Shown piece by piece: positions 53,120 through 63,195 of a DNA stretch of 64,000 bases. The translations under genes and the position numbers were made by a program. The notes under the pieces were generated by a model. That model worked only from the letters and a program-made list of their open reading frames with translations. It ran no database searches and had not been told where the DNA came from. Location of the stretch: NCBI GenBank assembly GCA_017311185.1, contig JAESUZ010005539.1:744001-808000 (forward strand), given 5' to 3'. Origin of the DNA: Proteles cristata cristata. Its lineage: Eukaryota; Chordata; Mammalia; Carnivora; Hyaenidae. Each line of letters opens with the position of its first letter. Within the stretch, counting starts at the first letter, position 1.

Positions 53120-53365
53120 CAGTGTTGAGCTGAGTCCCATCCTACGAATAGAAGCAAACATGTACCAGGGACTTTACTCTGTGTTGGGACATATGCTCAA
53201 TGCTTTTAAGTCGATTATCTTATTAAAACCTCACAGTGGCCCTCCGACAAACACGCCAGTGTCATTCTCACCTTCCGAATGGCCACAGGAGAAATTCCGT
53301 GGGAGAGATCAAGGCAGCCAGCCACTGGCAGTGCCAGGACCCGAACCCAGGTGAGGCTGGTTCCA
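53120..53365 (-). repeat. MIR SINE
   Basis: 'catgtaccagggactttact', 'gattatcttattaaaacctc', 'acagtggccctccgacaaac', 'gccaggacccgaacccaggt'. Reversed, near full length. Confidence 0.85.
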
Positions 53366-53675
53366 GAGGCCTGCAATGTTCACTCCCCCCCTGCTGCCTG
53401 CATCAGGGCCACTGGGACCCTCGGACTCATCAAAGAGATCCTGGAGCCCTGTAGGGTCCAGAACATCCTTTTGACACACCCAAGAGGCTGATGCCCCATT
53501 CCGTCCACATTGCGTCTTCTTTATAAAATATAAAATATTTTAAAAACCGTGCATTATTTGAAAATTGGTATGTACAGGGATTGTCCCCCAGCCTAGAACT
53601 AGGTTAGTGGATTCATCCTATGCCATGACCATTCTGATGCTTAAGGGCAGATGGTATTTAGTTTGTGACAACTCA
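53366..53675. other. Unique noncoding stretch
   Basis: Nothing recognisable. AT-rich 53520-53570. Confidence 0.45.
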
Positions 53676-53677
53676 CA

Positions 53678-53945
53678 AATAGTAACAGCTAATAATAATA
53701 GCAATAGTAATAATAGTAATAGCTAATCTTACAGCACCCACAACACCACGCTGGTGTGTCTGGCCCTGTTTTAAGTATTTGCCTGTATCAGCTCATTTAA
53801 CTTTCCCGGGTCCCGGGAAGAGAGGTATTTCTAATTTGAAGCCCATTTTCCAGATGAGGAAACTAAGGCACCAGAGGCTGAATAAATGCCCAGGTTTGCA
53901 CTGTTGTATTGAGACCTGGGCAGCCGTGCTCTGGAGTTGACGTCC
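53678..53945 (-). repeat. MIR SINE with AAT-rich run
   Basis: A degenerate (AAT/AGT)n run at 53688-53726 leads into reversed MIR: 'ctgttttaagtatttgcctg', 'tatcagctcatttaactttc', 'ccattttccagatgaggaaa', 'ctaaggcaccagaggctgaa', 'ccgtgctctggagttgacgt'. Confidence 0.88.
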
Positions 53946-54302
53946 AGGTAGCTACTAATGTGGGCAAAGCCATGGAAGTCTCATGTCTCCCACGGCTGGG
54001 CCGTCCTATGTACAAGGTCAAGTCCTCCCCTTTTTACTGTTAGGAAATAGTGCTTGGGGCATGATCAGGCTGTGGCCAGCACTCCGGGAAGGCAACTTGT
54101 CTTCCTTGGCAGCTGGAGGAACTCACTTCCAGAGAGCTAATGGCTACACTGCCCACGCTTTTTCTGCTGCTGGGCGATCAGGGATGGTGTGTGTGGTTCC
54201 TCTTTGACTCCTGTCCCCTTTGGAGCATGGCTGGGGGACCAGACCCTGTCAGATAGCATGGGAGTGCACCGGGCTGGCACCCTGCTCGTATAAGAGGGCA
54301 AG
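53946..54302. other. Unique noncoding stretch
   Basis: Nothing recognisable. Confidence 0.45.
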
Positions 54303-54554
54303 AGTCAGATCATTTTCTTTTCATTTCTTTTTAATGTTTCATTTATTTCTGAGAGAGAGAGACAGAGTGAGCAGGGGAGGGTCAGAGAGAGAGGAAGACA
54401 CAGAATCTGAAGCAGGTTCCAGGCTCTGAGCTAGCTGTCAGCACAGAGCCCGATGCAAGGCTTGAACCCACAAACCACGAGATCATGACCTGAGCCGAAG
54501 TCAGACGCTTAACCGACTGAGCCACACAGGTGCCCCAAGTCAGGCCATTTTCTT
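54303..54554 (-). mobile_element. Felid SINE, GCTAGCTGTCAG variant
   Basis: Element about 54320-54537 with 17-base duplications AGTCAGATCATTTTCTT (54303-54319) and AGTCAGGCCATTTTCTT (54538-54554), two mismatches. Same GAGCTAGCTGTCAGCACAGA variant as at 34200. Confidence 0.96.
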
Positions 54555-54739
54555 GCAGAGTGACAGACATGAGCCATCCCGGGTTGTAGAGGACTGATTT
54601 GGAGAGAAGGTGGGCCCCGGTTTTGCCTAGAAACAGACAGACTTTTGAAGAGAAGGTGGTTCATCTTCTCTTAAAGCAGATAAAGGCAGTGCTCTTGGAG
54701 GCTGTCATTTGCTGTTGGTGATCTGGGACTTTAATAGGA

Positions 54740-55290
54740 CATCATTTCTTCACTCATTTACTCACTCACCAGGTTTGCAGCGGCAGCCGTGGGGTATATG
54801 GGGACATGGTTGTGAACTGGACAAATACAGTCCCTTGGGAGTGAGTGATCTAGGCTAGGGGGAGATAGCTGTTATCTTATCACAGACATAAGTGCAAATT
54901 TGTGCATCAGTGATGACAGCAATGGAGGGAAGCCACCCAGTGCTTTGGGAGCCTGCAGGGGTCAACACTCTGGGCAACGGAGCCAGGAGAAGATTCCCGA
55001 AGAACCAGACAATGGGGCTGAGACATGAAGATGAGAAGAGCTCACCAGACAGGGGAGAGATGGAGAAGGAGAACACTTCCAGAAGAGGGAACTGTAGGTG
55101 CAAAGGCCCAGTGGCAGCCAGTAGCATGGCATATATAAGGGACTACAGAGGCTGGGCATCCTGGTAAAGCCAGCAGGGTCACAGTGGGTGGCACCTCATG
55201 GCCGCCGTTAAGGCCGTGGATGTGGTTGGTTGTCATAAAGACGGTGAGAAACCACTGAGTGATCTGAAGTGAGCAGACGGGAGAGGCGGG
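54740..55290 (-). mobile_element. L2 LINE fragment, about 550 bases
   Basis: Reversed L2: 'catttcttcactcatttact', 'gacatggttgtgaactggac', 'gaacacttccagaagaggga', 'actgtaggtgcaaaggccca', 'gtgagaaaccactgagtgat'. Compare 'cattccaggcagagggaaca', 'gcaagtgcaaaggccctgag' and 'gggaagccattggagg'. No frame survives. Confidence 0.88.
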
Positions 55291-55583
55291 TGAACATGGA
55301 AACAGGCCAGTGACGTACCCTCTTGTGTTTGGCAAAGATCACGGTGGCCCCAAATCATCTGTCTCTTCGCGGCAGAATTTCCCGCAAGGGCTGGGTATTT
55401 CCAACATACAGGTCATGAGAGGAGAACCCTGGGCGCGTGGAGCATAGGAAGAAACCCAGTGGAAAACTGGGAAACTGGAAAACTCAGTGCTCTATGCAAT
55501 TTTGGGAGACTTCCGCTCGCAGGAACAAAATTTAGCAGATTGGGAAGATTTAGTGTGGGGTCCTCAGGAGTGCTCCCCAAGGT
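55291..55583. other. Unique noncoding stretch
   Basis: Nothing recognisable. Confidence 0.45.
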
Positions 55584-55758
55584 GGGGGCGCCTGGGTGCC
55601 TCAGTCAGTGAAGCATCTGACTCTTGATTTCGGCTCAGGTCGTGATCTCATGGTTCGTGGGATCAAGTAGCTCATTGGGCTCCGATGCTGAGTGTGGAGC
55701 CTGCTTGTGATTCTCTCTCTATCTCAAAAAACAAATATTAAAAAAAAAAAAAAAAAAA
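55584..55758 (+). mobile_element. Older carnivore SINE, short body
   Basis: Head GGGGGCGCCTGGGTGCCTCA, CTGACTCTTGATTTCGGCTC and 'gatgctgagtgtggagcctg', a body shared with the copy at 62438. Ends in an A run of about 18. Confidence 0.93.
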
Positions 55759-55989
55759 GCCTTTAAGGTAGAGATCTGATGTCCCACCTCAATAAAAGTT
55801 CATCCTAATGACTCCAGGCCATCAACAACAAAGGTAAAATTATAGTGATATTTGTTTTGGAAAATATCAGACAATATAATACATTGCAGGTGTATCCCAA
55901 AACAAAATGGTTGAAATAAAAAGGAAATTGATGCTATAGGAATATATCACGAGGCCTCTGAAATGCTCCATCATGACGTGGCTCTGAGC

Positions 55990-56500
55990 TGGCCAGACTG
56001 GGCAACAAACATCTTGATCAACTCAAGGGAGTTTTAACTCACAACGAGGAAGTAGAAAGCTCTTATAACAAAGGCCTCAGAGTATAGAAGTGGCTTTAGA
56101 ATTGAATAATGGGTAAAAGCTGGAAGAATTTGGAAGCACAGGAGAAAAAAAAACCCACTGCATTTTCTTAATTAGACTGTTGGTGGAATTATGAACATTC
56201 AAGTGCTTCTGGTGAGAGTTCACGGGGGAGAAACAGGCACACAGAGAAGGTAAGGTGGAGACAGAGGCGGAGGCTGGAGAGAGGGGTTGAGCCCCAAGAC
56301 AAGAAATGCGGGCCCCTTCCGGGGCCTGGAGACCAGGAACAACATCTCCCATGGAGCCTCTGAAGGGAATGTGGTTTGTGGACACCGTAATCTCTGCCGC
56401 ATTTTAGACTGTGGCCTCCAAACCTTGAGAGAATAAATTCCCCTTGTTTTAAGCCACTGAGTTGGAAGGAGTTTTGTGACCAATGCATTATGAGTAACCT
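55990..56500 (+). mobile_element. MaLR (ERVL-type) relic with LTR end
   Basis: Internal-type words ('gggtaaaagctggaagaatt', 'gactgttggtggaattatga', 'acattcaagtgcttctggtg') lead into an MLT1-like LTR end ('ctccaaaccttgagagaata', 'aattccccttgttttaagcc', 'actgagttggaaggag'). An old, noncoding endogenous-retrovirus fossil common to mammals. No gene fragments are readable. Confidence 0.75.
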
Positions 56501-56657
56501 TTCCTTTGTATTCCAGAAACATCCCCGGGTTCATATGGCGGGTGCATTCTCATACTTCAGGGCTCCGACTAGATGTTTTGTAGGTCTTCTTGTTAGAATA
56601 TGAGCTCCAGGTCGTCCTGGTCTCTGGGATCCTGCTCCCTGCAGAAAGCCTAGAGCA
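56501..56657. other. Unique noncoding stretch
   Basis: Short spacer with nothing seen. Confidence 0.4.
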
Positions 56658-56880
56658 GGGGCGCCTGGCTGGCTTGGTCGGTTGGATGTCCGACTTCAGC
56701 TCAGGTCATGATCTCATAGGTTGTGAGCTCAAGACCCGCATCAGGCTCTGTGCTGACAGCTCAGAGCCTGGAGCCTGCTTCGGATTCTGTGTCTCCTTCT
56801 CTCTCTGCCCCTCCCCTGTTCATGCTCTGTTTCTCTCTTTCTCAAAAATAAACATTAAAATAATTTCTTTTTTAAAAAAA
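56658..56880 (+). mobile_element. Felid tRNA-derived SINE
   Basis: Head GGGGCGCCTGGCTGGCTTGG, body GGCTCTGTGCTGACAGCTCA and tail CAAAAATAAACATTAAAA. The head is diverged. Confidence 0.94.
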
Positions 56881-56959
56881 CCCTGGAGTGGAATGGACAG
56901 TCCATGAATGTTTGTTGAATGAATGAATGACCTTTCGCAGTGGCCTGAACATCAATTGA

Positions 56960-57190
56960 GTTTGGTAAAAAATTTTTTTTTAAATTTAAATCCAAGTTAG
57001 TTAACATATAGTGTAATAAAGGCTTCAGGAATAAAATTTAGTGATCCGTCACTTGCATATGAAACCCAACAAGTGCCCTCCTTAATGCCTGTCACTCATT
57101 TAGCCTATCTCGCCCTGACAAGGCGCCTCCAGCAACCCTCAGTTTGTTCTCTGTATTTAAGAGTCTTTTAGGTTTGCCTCCCTATGCCTC
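56960..57190 (-). mobile_element. Carnivore LINE-1 3' end
   Basis: 'aaatccaagttagttaacat', 'atagtgtaataaaggcttca', 'catttagcctatctcgccct', 'ccagcaaccctcagtttgtt', 'ctctgtatttaagagtcttt'. This is the reversed 3' end of carnivore LINE-1, younger than the L1M pieces elsewhere. About 230 bases, 5' truncated. Confidence 0.9.
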
Positions 57191-57294
57191 ACAGGAAGTA
57201 ATAAGACTAGCTGGGCGCCTAGCTCGCCTTGGTCAACAGGTATCATTGGCTCTTTGAATTCTTACTTTGGTCCCTTAGCCTGTCCCAGGATGTG

Positions 57295-57385
57295 AGGCTA
57301 TTGAATATTCATTCACTCATTGACTTATTCAATAAATATTTATTTATTCGGGATTTATTCTGTGTAGGGCAGTCCACTGATGATT
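57295..57385 (-). repeat. L2 LINE end scrap
   Basis: 'cattcactcattgacttatt', 'caataaatatttatttattc', 'gtagggcagtccactgatga'. Reversed L2 end, diverged. Confidence 0.55.
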
Positions 57386-58110
57386 CCTAATTGGGCTATT
57401 TTTTCCCCCTGGTGAATTTCAATTGTGAAAGAAAAAAGGAACTGTAGCATTTTTCAAGGCAAAACAAGTTACGGAACGACCACAGACCACAAACAAGGAA
57501 ACAATCTTTCATGAGGCTAATTAGTCCTGAGCCTTAAAAAAAATAATAATAACTGCCAATTCTGGAGCAGTCTTTGAAGGCTTTTTGAACTGAATGGTAA
57601 TCAGGAAACTTCAGCCTTCGTGAGGCAAGTGCTCGGAGGGAAACAAGGCACTCTGGAGTTGTGGACTTTCTGTAACTCTGATTTGGCTGAATTTTCTTCT
57701 GATAAGGACATTTTCGGGGCGTTGATGGGCAGGCAAAGCACATTCATCGCACATATGGATTCTTTCAACAGGCTTCACGATCCACAAGCAGTCTCCTAAT
57801 CAGAAGTGTTTCTTTCTGTTTAAAACCCAGAAGGGTAGCTGACATCTTTTATCAAAAAGACAGACAATTCTTATCCCCTGACAATTCCAGATTATGGGTC
57901 CCAGGAGGCTCCCCTCACACTGGTATTTTATCACCGGAATCAGAGCGACTGCTGTTTATTTTCTGAACCTCCACGTAGTTTTCAAGGTGTTTCCAGCAGG
58001 GCCCGGGCTGACAGTGACACGTGTTATTGTCACATTGCTAGATCTGAAAGAAAACACCAGATAAATAAATATCAGTGTTTTCTTGGATCTCTTTTTGCTA
58101 TCATGGGCAC
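57386..58110. promoter_or_regulatory. Candidate conserved noncoding element
   Basis: Repeat-free. Words: GATTCCTAATTGGGC, GAATTTCAATTGTG, CAAGGAAACAATCTTTC, GGCTAATTAGTCC, GGTAATCAGG, CTTTTATCAAAAAG (12-base near palindrome), GGTATTTTATCACC, GTTATTGTCACATTGC and CAGATAAATAAATATC. TAATTAG and SOX-like ACAAT words are mixed. No coding frame. Confidence 0.38.
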
Positions 58111-58365
58111 CGGAGGTACTGGCATTTGTTAATTCACGTCCCTTCTCTGTTTGGTGAGGCTCTTTCCCCTTTCATCTCTCATCTGCTGGAGCGGGGGAGG
58201 AACGTGGAGGCTGGCAGCCTGGCACGGGTGACAGCCATTTAATCCAGTTCTGGTCTGGGAAAGAGAGGGACGCTAGACCTCCGCCGGTGGCCTCTGGATG
58301 AAGTTCCATCCACGGGAGGATGAAACTCCTCCTGGGGGAGGCGGAGTCTGGCTCCAGGTTATCTG
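58111..58365. other. Unique noncoding stretch
   Basis: Nothing recognisable. Confidence 0.4.
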
Positions 58366-58369
58366 TGTG

Positions 58370-58480
58370 GTGAAGTCAGCGTGCTGGGATTCAGAGTCAG
58401 GTGACATGGGCTGGGGTCTCAGTGGGGTAGGTTGCCTAACGTCTGTCTGTCTGCAGAGTGGGACACTGGTACCTCCCTCG
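58370..58480 (+). repeat. MIR SINE fragment, weak
   Basis: 'tgggattcagagtcaggtga', 'ggttgcctaacgtctgtctg', 'tctgcagagtgggacactgg'. Forward MIR order, diverged. Confidence 0.5.
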
Positions 58481-58654
58481 CTCCCTCCGAGGTTGACAGG
58501 GAGGTGCCCACCTCCAGACAGAGCCGCCTCTCCCTGTCTCCCAGACACCTGTTGCCCGTTTTCCCTGCTTATCCCCCCTCCCCCTCTGCCCTTTTCTCTT
58601 CTACGGATCATACCTCTCTCTGACTTTTGCCTTCTTTCCATCTCCTTATCTTGG

Positions 58655-58888
58655 ATCAGGGGATGACGTCAACAGACCATGGCCCATGGGCCACATCTGG
58701 CCTGCTGCCTGGCTTTGGAAACACAGTTTTCCTGGAACCCAATCATGCCCGCTTATTTGCATACTGTCTGTGACTGCTTTTGTGCTATAGCCGCAGAGCC
58801 GAATGGTTGCAACAGGGACCATACGGCCCACAGAGCCTAAAATCTGTGTTATCTGGCCCTTTATGGACAAAGTTTGCTGGCCCCTGTA
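58655..58888 (-). mobile_element. hAT-type non-autonomous DNA transposon
   Basis: Internal blocks 'ggcccatgggccacatctgg', 'gttgcaacagggaccatacg', 'gttatctggccctttatgga' and end CAAAGTTTGCTGGCCCCTG show the same family as the copy at 33563. Near full length, no transposase. Confidence 0.88.
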
Positions 58889-59149
58889 CTTGAAGCTCTC
58901 CTAGGCGTAAATCACCCCAATTCCACTCATCCTTGAAGACTCGACCTGAGCTCTTCTGCTTGGCGCTCCATGGCATGTTTATTGGTTTTATATGTATAAA
59001 CGCTTCCATGATCCAAGATAAGGAGATCCCTAAGTTAAGCGAGCGTAAACAGACTTTGTTACTAAATGCAGGACTTATCAGAGCATTTATGTAGTGTGGG
59101 AATGTAGTGTGCAGCATTTTCAAATTCAAGTGTGTTTCTCGACGGGGCT

Positions 59150-60215
59150 ACTAAATGTTGAAGAGCTTGACCCCACTTCTCTAACCACTCTTTCTCTTTG
59201 GGTGATGTCATCTGCTACCCTAGCTTCAGAATATTGTCAGCTGAAATTGTCATTTCTAGCCTGGGCCTCTCCTCTGGGCTCCAGACACCAGTCGTCCTTT
59301 ACGCTGCAATTATCTCGAGAGATACCTCCAACTTAACATGTTCCAAATGTACTTGTTCCCCTCCGGTCTTCACATCCGCCTTAAGGAAGTGGCATCATTG
59401 TTCACCAGTTGCTGACGTCGAAAACCTAGGACTTTCTTGACTCTCTTCTTCCTCTTACGCCCTTTATCAAATCCATCAGCGTGTCTGTCATCTCCAACTA
59501 CAAACTGCATCCTGCACAGGGTCACTTCCCACCACTATGCAGCGACCGGCCAAGTCTAAGCCAGCAGTATCTCTGCTGGATTCCTGCAAGACTCCAGATT
59601 GGGCTCCCGGCTTCTGCTCTCACCCTGTGGTTCACCTTCTGCACGGCAGACTGAGCGAGGTCTCTGAACCTTAAATCCAACCACGTCGCAGCTTTGCCTG
59701 GCTTCACATTCTTTAAGGGAAATATTTCTGTTCCAACCAGAAAGAAATACAACATATTTTGAGTGGGTTTCCAGGCTCTGGCTTAATCAGGACTTCATCT
59801 GCCTCTGACCTCTGGCCTATTCTGCCCTTACACCCAGTAACCCCAGGGCCTTTGTGCATACTAATGTTGCATCTTGGAAAGCTCACCATCATTCTGTTTC
59901 CCCCGCCCATCTTTTCAAGCCCTCTTCTGCCTCTTCACTGTCATTTAGGTCTTAACTTCACAGATGTTTAGAGAGGCCCCTGCTCACCAACCCAATGAAT
60001 ACCCAATTTGTTCGTATCAAATTATTCTAGGGTATCATTTTTATGGCTCTTACTGGAATCCCAAATATTATTTATCTGTTGTTTTCACGTTTATTTTCAG
60101 TCTCCCACTGAGCAAAAGCTTCACAAGGGGAAAAACCAGGCCTATTTTTTGTTTTCCATCACTAGGGGTCCAGAGCCTAAGACAGTGCCAGGCACCTGGT
60201 GGCTATTTGACAATA
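59150..60215 (+). mobile_element. L2 LINE, over 1 kb
   Basis: The longest fossil here. Forward L2: 'gatacctccaacttaacatg', 'ttccaaatgtacttgttccc', 'aaaacctaggactttcttga', 'ctctcttcttcctcttacgc', 'aaatccatcagcgtgtctgt', 'ggcctttgtgcatactaatg', 'caaaagcttcacaaggggaa', 'acagtgccaggcacctggtg'. Covers the 3' third of ORF2 and the 3' UTR; many stops. Confidence 0.93.
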
Positions 60216-60294
60216 GACAATTGCCGACATGCCGAGACCCATAACCTCCTCTGTCCACAGAACACCCTGTGTACCAGCATTTTATATTGTTATT

Positions 60295-60540
60295 GTAACA
60301 ACAACAACAGCCCCCAGTCATGGAGGGCTACTTGCTAGGCATCATGCTAAATGCTTTTTCTTTGTTAGTGTGTGCTGGGCTTCCAATTAACCTATGGAGC
60401 CTACGAGCTGATGCTATTCTTATACCCACTTCACAGATGGGGAACCGAGGCACTGAGAGGCCAAGTTGCTTGCCTAACTAAGATTGCACACCTGATTATC
60501 TAGGTCCGATTCCAGGTCCACAGCTGAAGGCAGTGCCAGG
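60295..60540 (-). repeat. MIR SINE, near full length
   Basis: (AAC)n start, then 'ggctacttgctaggcatcat', 'ttatacccacttcacagatg', 'gggaaccgaggcactgagag', 'ccgattccaggtccacagct'. Reversed. Confidence 0.9.
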
Positions 60541-61315
60541 GTTACCGCTGCCGTATTGGGGCGCTCGGCATTTGAGCTTCTGGAGGTGAGGTTGACAGGG
60601 GCCTGACTGCACCGTGACCAGGCTCATCTCTGACCGTGGCCTCTGATTTGAGGCAGGGCTCTGCTGTGTCACGTGCATGTTATTTAGAAAGCTACTCAGC
60701 TGCGTCAAAAAACTTATTCTCATCAGGAACAACCGCATGCACTTTTCACAATCTCTATCCCCTGTGAAAAGTGTTTTTACAGTTCCCGGCCCATAATAAG
60801 AGCTCTGCAATTTTTTTTTCTTTTTTTTTTTTTTTTTTGGTCAATAAGTAAATATATGAAGCTGCAAGAGCTTTCACCTTGACCGCAGAGGTGAGCAAAA
60901 CTAGAGATGGCCAAAGCCTAGTTCTCTGTGCCATCCCGGTGGCCTGCCTGCTGGACACGAAGTAACAGGGAATCCCAGAGTCCTTCCCTCTCTCAGAGAC
61001 AAACTGGCCCAGGCTTCAACTTCTCTCAACACCTCCTAATCTCCCCCTTTAGCAGGGAGATTCTCTGGGACGAACCTAAAGCTCAGAGATATTTGGCAAG
61101 CAATAGTCCCTCTTAGGCGCTTAAGAACACTGCTTTGCATAAAGGATGCATTCTCCTCGCATTTACAAACAAAGGCTGATAGTATTTTGAAATCTTGGGT
61201 TTTTATTATCGTGGTAAATTTTGATTGGTGACAAACAATACTGCCTTGGAATTATAGTAGAGTCTTCAAGGCTTTCTTTTCCCCAAAATGAATTGAAATT
61301 AAAAATCAGTTTAAA
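60541..61315. other. Unique noncoding stretch with T run
   Basis: T-rich run at 60811-60838 with one C. 61190-61310 is AT-rich. No gene. Confidence 0.45.
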
Positions 61316-62100
61316 ACACACATTTATCATACGACCCAGCAATTCCAGTCTTAGGTACCTGAGAGAAGTGAGAGTTTGAGTCCAATAAAATTAACATGCG
61401 GGGCGTCTGGGTGACTCAGCTGGTTAAACATCTGACTCTTGGTTTCATCTCAGGTCATGATCTCAGGGTGCCTGAGTTTGAGCCCTGCGTCAGGCTCTGC
61501 ACTGATAGCATAGAGCCTGCTTGGAATCCTCTCTCTTCTTCTCTCGCTGCCTCCCCACCCCCATGAATAAATAAATATGTAAATAAAAACAAAATTTACA
61601 TGCCACTGTTCATGGCAGTATTATTTATAACGGTCCCAAGTTGGAAACAACCCAACAGTCCATCAACAGATGAATAGATAAAAGAGACTGTGGCATCTCC
61701 ATACATAAGACTTAGTAACCAAAAGGAACAAAATATCAAGGTGTACAAAGACATGGATGAGCTTCAAGGGCTCTGGGTTACGTGAGAAAAATCAGAAACA
61801 AAAGACTGGGTGCTCCGTGATTCTATTTATACAACTTTCTTAGAAAAGGCAAATTTGTAGCAACAGTAAACAGGCTGCCCCTGCCCGTGGACAGGGGAGA
61901 CAACAGGTGTGATGGCGCCCCAAAAGTGCTCTTTGAGGATGATGGAAGAGATTTATGTTTTCGATTGCAGAAGTGTTTGCATGGGTATATGAGTTTGTTA
62001 AAAGTCATGGAAATGGATGTTAAGAGAGGTGCCCTTTTATGATGTGCAGGGTATACCTCGCTTGAGTTGATGAAAAGAAGAGTTTAAAAGGAAAGTAGGA
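61316..62100 (+). mobile_element. Old LINE-1 3' region broken by a SINE
   Basis: Forward L1M: 'tcatacgacccagcaattcc', 'agtcttaggtacctgagaga', then after the SINE 'ctgttcatggcagtattatt', 'agttggaaacaacccaacag', 'ccatcaacagatgaatagat', 'gtgctccgtgattctattta'. Confidence 0.92.
61387..61603 (+). mobile_element. Older carnivore SINE
   Basis: Element about 61400-61590 with 13-base duplications AAAATTAACATGC and AAAATTTACATGC, one mismatch. Head GGGGCGTCTGGGTGACTCAG, ACTCTTGGTTTCATCTCAGG. Tail AAATAAATAAATATG. Confidence 0.95.
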
Positions 62101-62154
62101 AAATTATAAAACAATGATTGTGTGGAAGGGCCAACCCTGAAGGGGCCTGAGTTT

Positions 62155-63195
62155 GGGAACCTCTTCTGCTCCCCATATTGTCATTTAAACATTCCTTAAC
62201 CACGTTTGGCAATCTCGATGCAATTGTGACATTAAGTCTGTCAGCCTTTTCTTTTATGGATTCTAGATTTCATCTTGCTTAAGACATCAAAAAGGCCTTC
62301 CCCACCCTAGGATTATGTAAAACTATTGTCTCATATTATCCTCTGGGCTCTTACAAATTTTAAAAATAGGACTCTAAAAATTATTAATCTTAGGTGGTTA
62401 TAAGCACCTAGCAGGACGTTTACCCTCTTAACTACTTTTCTTTTTAAGTTTATTTATTTATTTTGAGAGACGGAGTGTGACAGGGGGAGGGGCAGAGACA
62501 GAGAGAGACAGGATGGGGGGAACCCCAAGCAGGCTCCACACTCAAGTGTGGAGCCTGACACGGGACTCGAACTTACGAACCGCGAGATCACGACCTGAGC
62601 CAAGATCAAGACTCAGACGCTTAACCGACGGAGCCCTCAGGTGCCCCTGCCTCTCTTAACCATTTGGCCCTAGGTGCATTCACACAGGTGTATGACTGTC
62701 ACCACCATCCACCTCCAGAACATTTTCATGTTCTGCATCTCTGCCCCCATTCCACACTCCCCTTCCTGCCTCTTCCCAGGCCCTGGCAGCCACCATATTC
62801 CACCTTCTGTCTCTGAAAGGACTCCTCTAAGTACCTCGTGCCAGTGGAATTACACAGTGCTTGTCTTCTTGTGACTCATTTATGTCACATAACACACAGC
62901 ATTCATGTCGTTTTTACACCATCAGCAGGTACAACATACATTTTTCAATCCGTCTGGAATTTATTTTGTGTGTGTACGGTGTAGGTGACGATTTCATTTA
63001 TTACTGCCAATGAATGGTTAACCAGATTTCCCAGCCTCATTTAGGGAAGGGACCACTTCTATTCACGATCAACGGATAGATGCCAGGGCCATCCACGCTA
63101 TTCCCGGGGTCCGTCTGGGGCACTCTCTTCTTGGCTTCGATCCCTATGTTTATTCCTCTGTTGGCTCCTCACAGCCTTGACCTCTTCAGCTAAGC
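62155..63195 (-). mobile_element. Old LINE-1, reversed, broken by a SINE
   Basis: 'gtcagccttttcttttatgg', 'aaaggccttccccaccctag' (62235-62320), 'gtcaccaccatccacctcca', 'cagtggaattacacagtgct' (62697-62862), 'gtctggaatttattttgtgt', 'ccagatttcccagcctcatt' (62950-63042). These are reversed L1 ORF2 and 3' UTR parts. Order differs from a single simple copy, so two L1 fragments are possible. Confidence 0.8.
62426..62665 (-). mobile_element. Older carnivore SINE with perfect hairpin
   Basis: Reversed SINE about 62438-62650. At 62530-62557 CAGGCTCCACACT, two bases, then AGTGTGGAGCCTG form a perfect 13-base inverted repeat, part of this subfamily's body. CTCTTAAC lies on both sides (about 62425 and 62651) as a probable duplication. 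Confidence 0.93.

Noticed and set aside
55990..56500. Possible retroviral gene remnant in the MaLR relic
   Set aside because: MaLR elements are largely noncoding, and no readable frame is present here.
174..62650. tRNA genes suggested by A- and B-box-like sequence
   Set aside because: All matches lie in SINE heads followed by SINE bodies and tails. None has an intact cloverleaf context outside a SINE.
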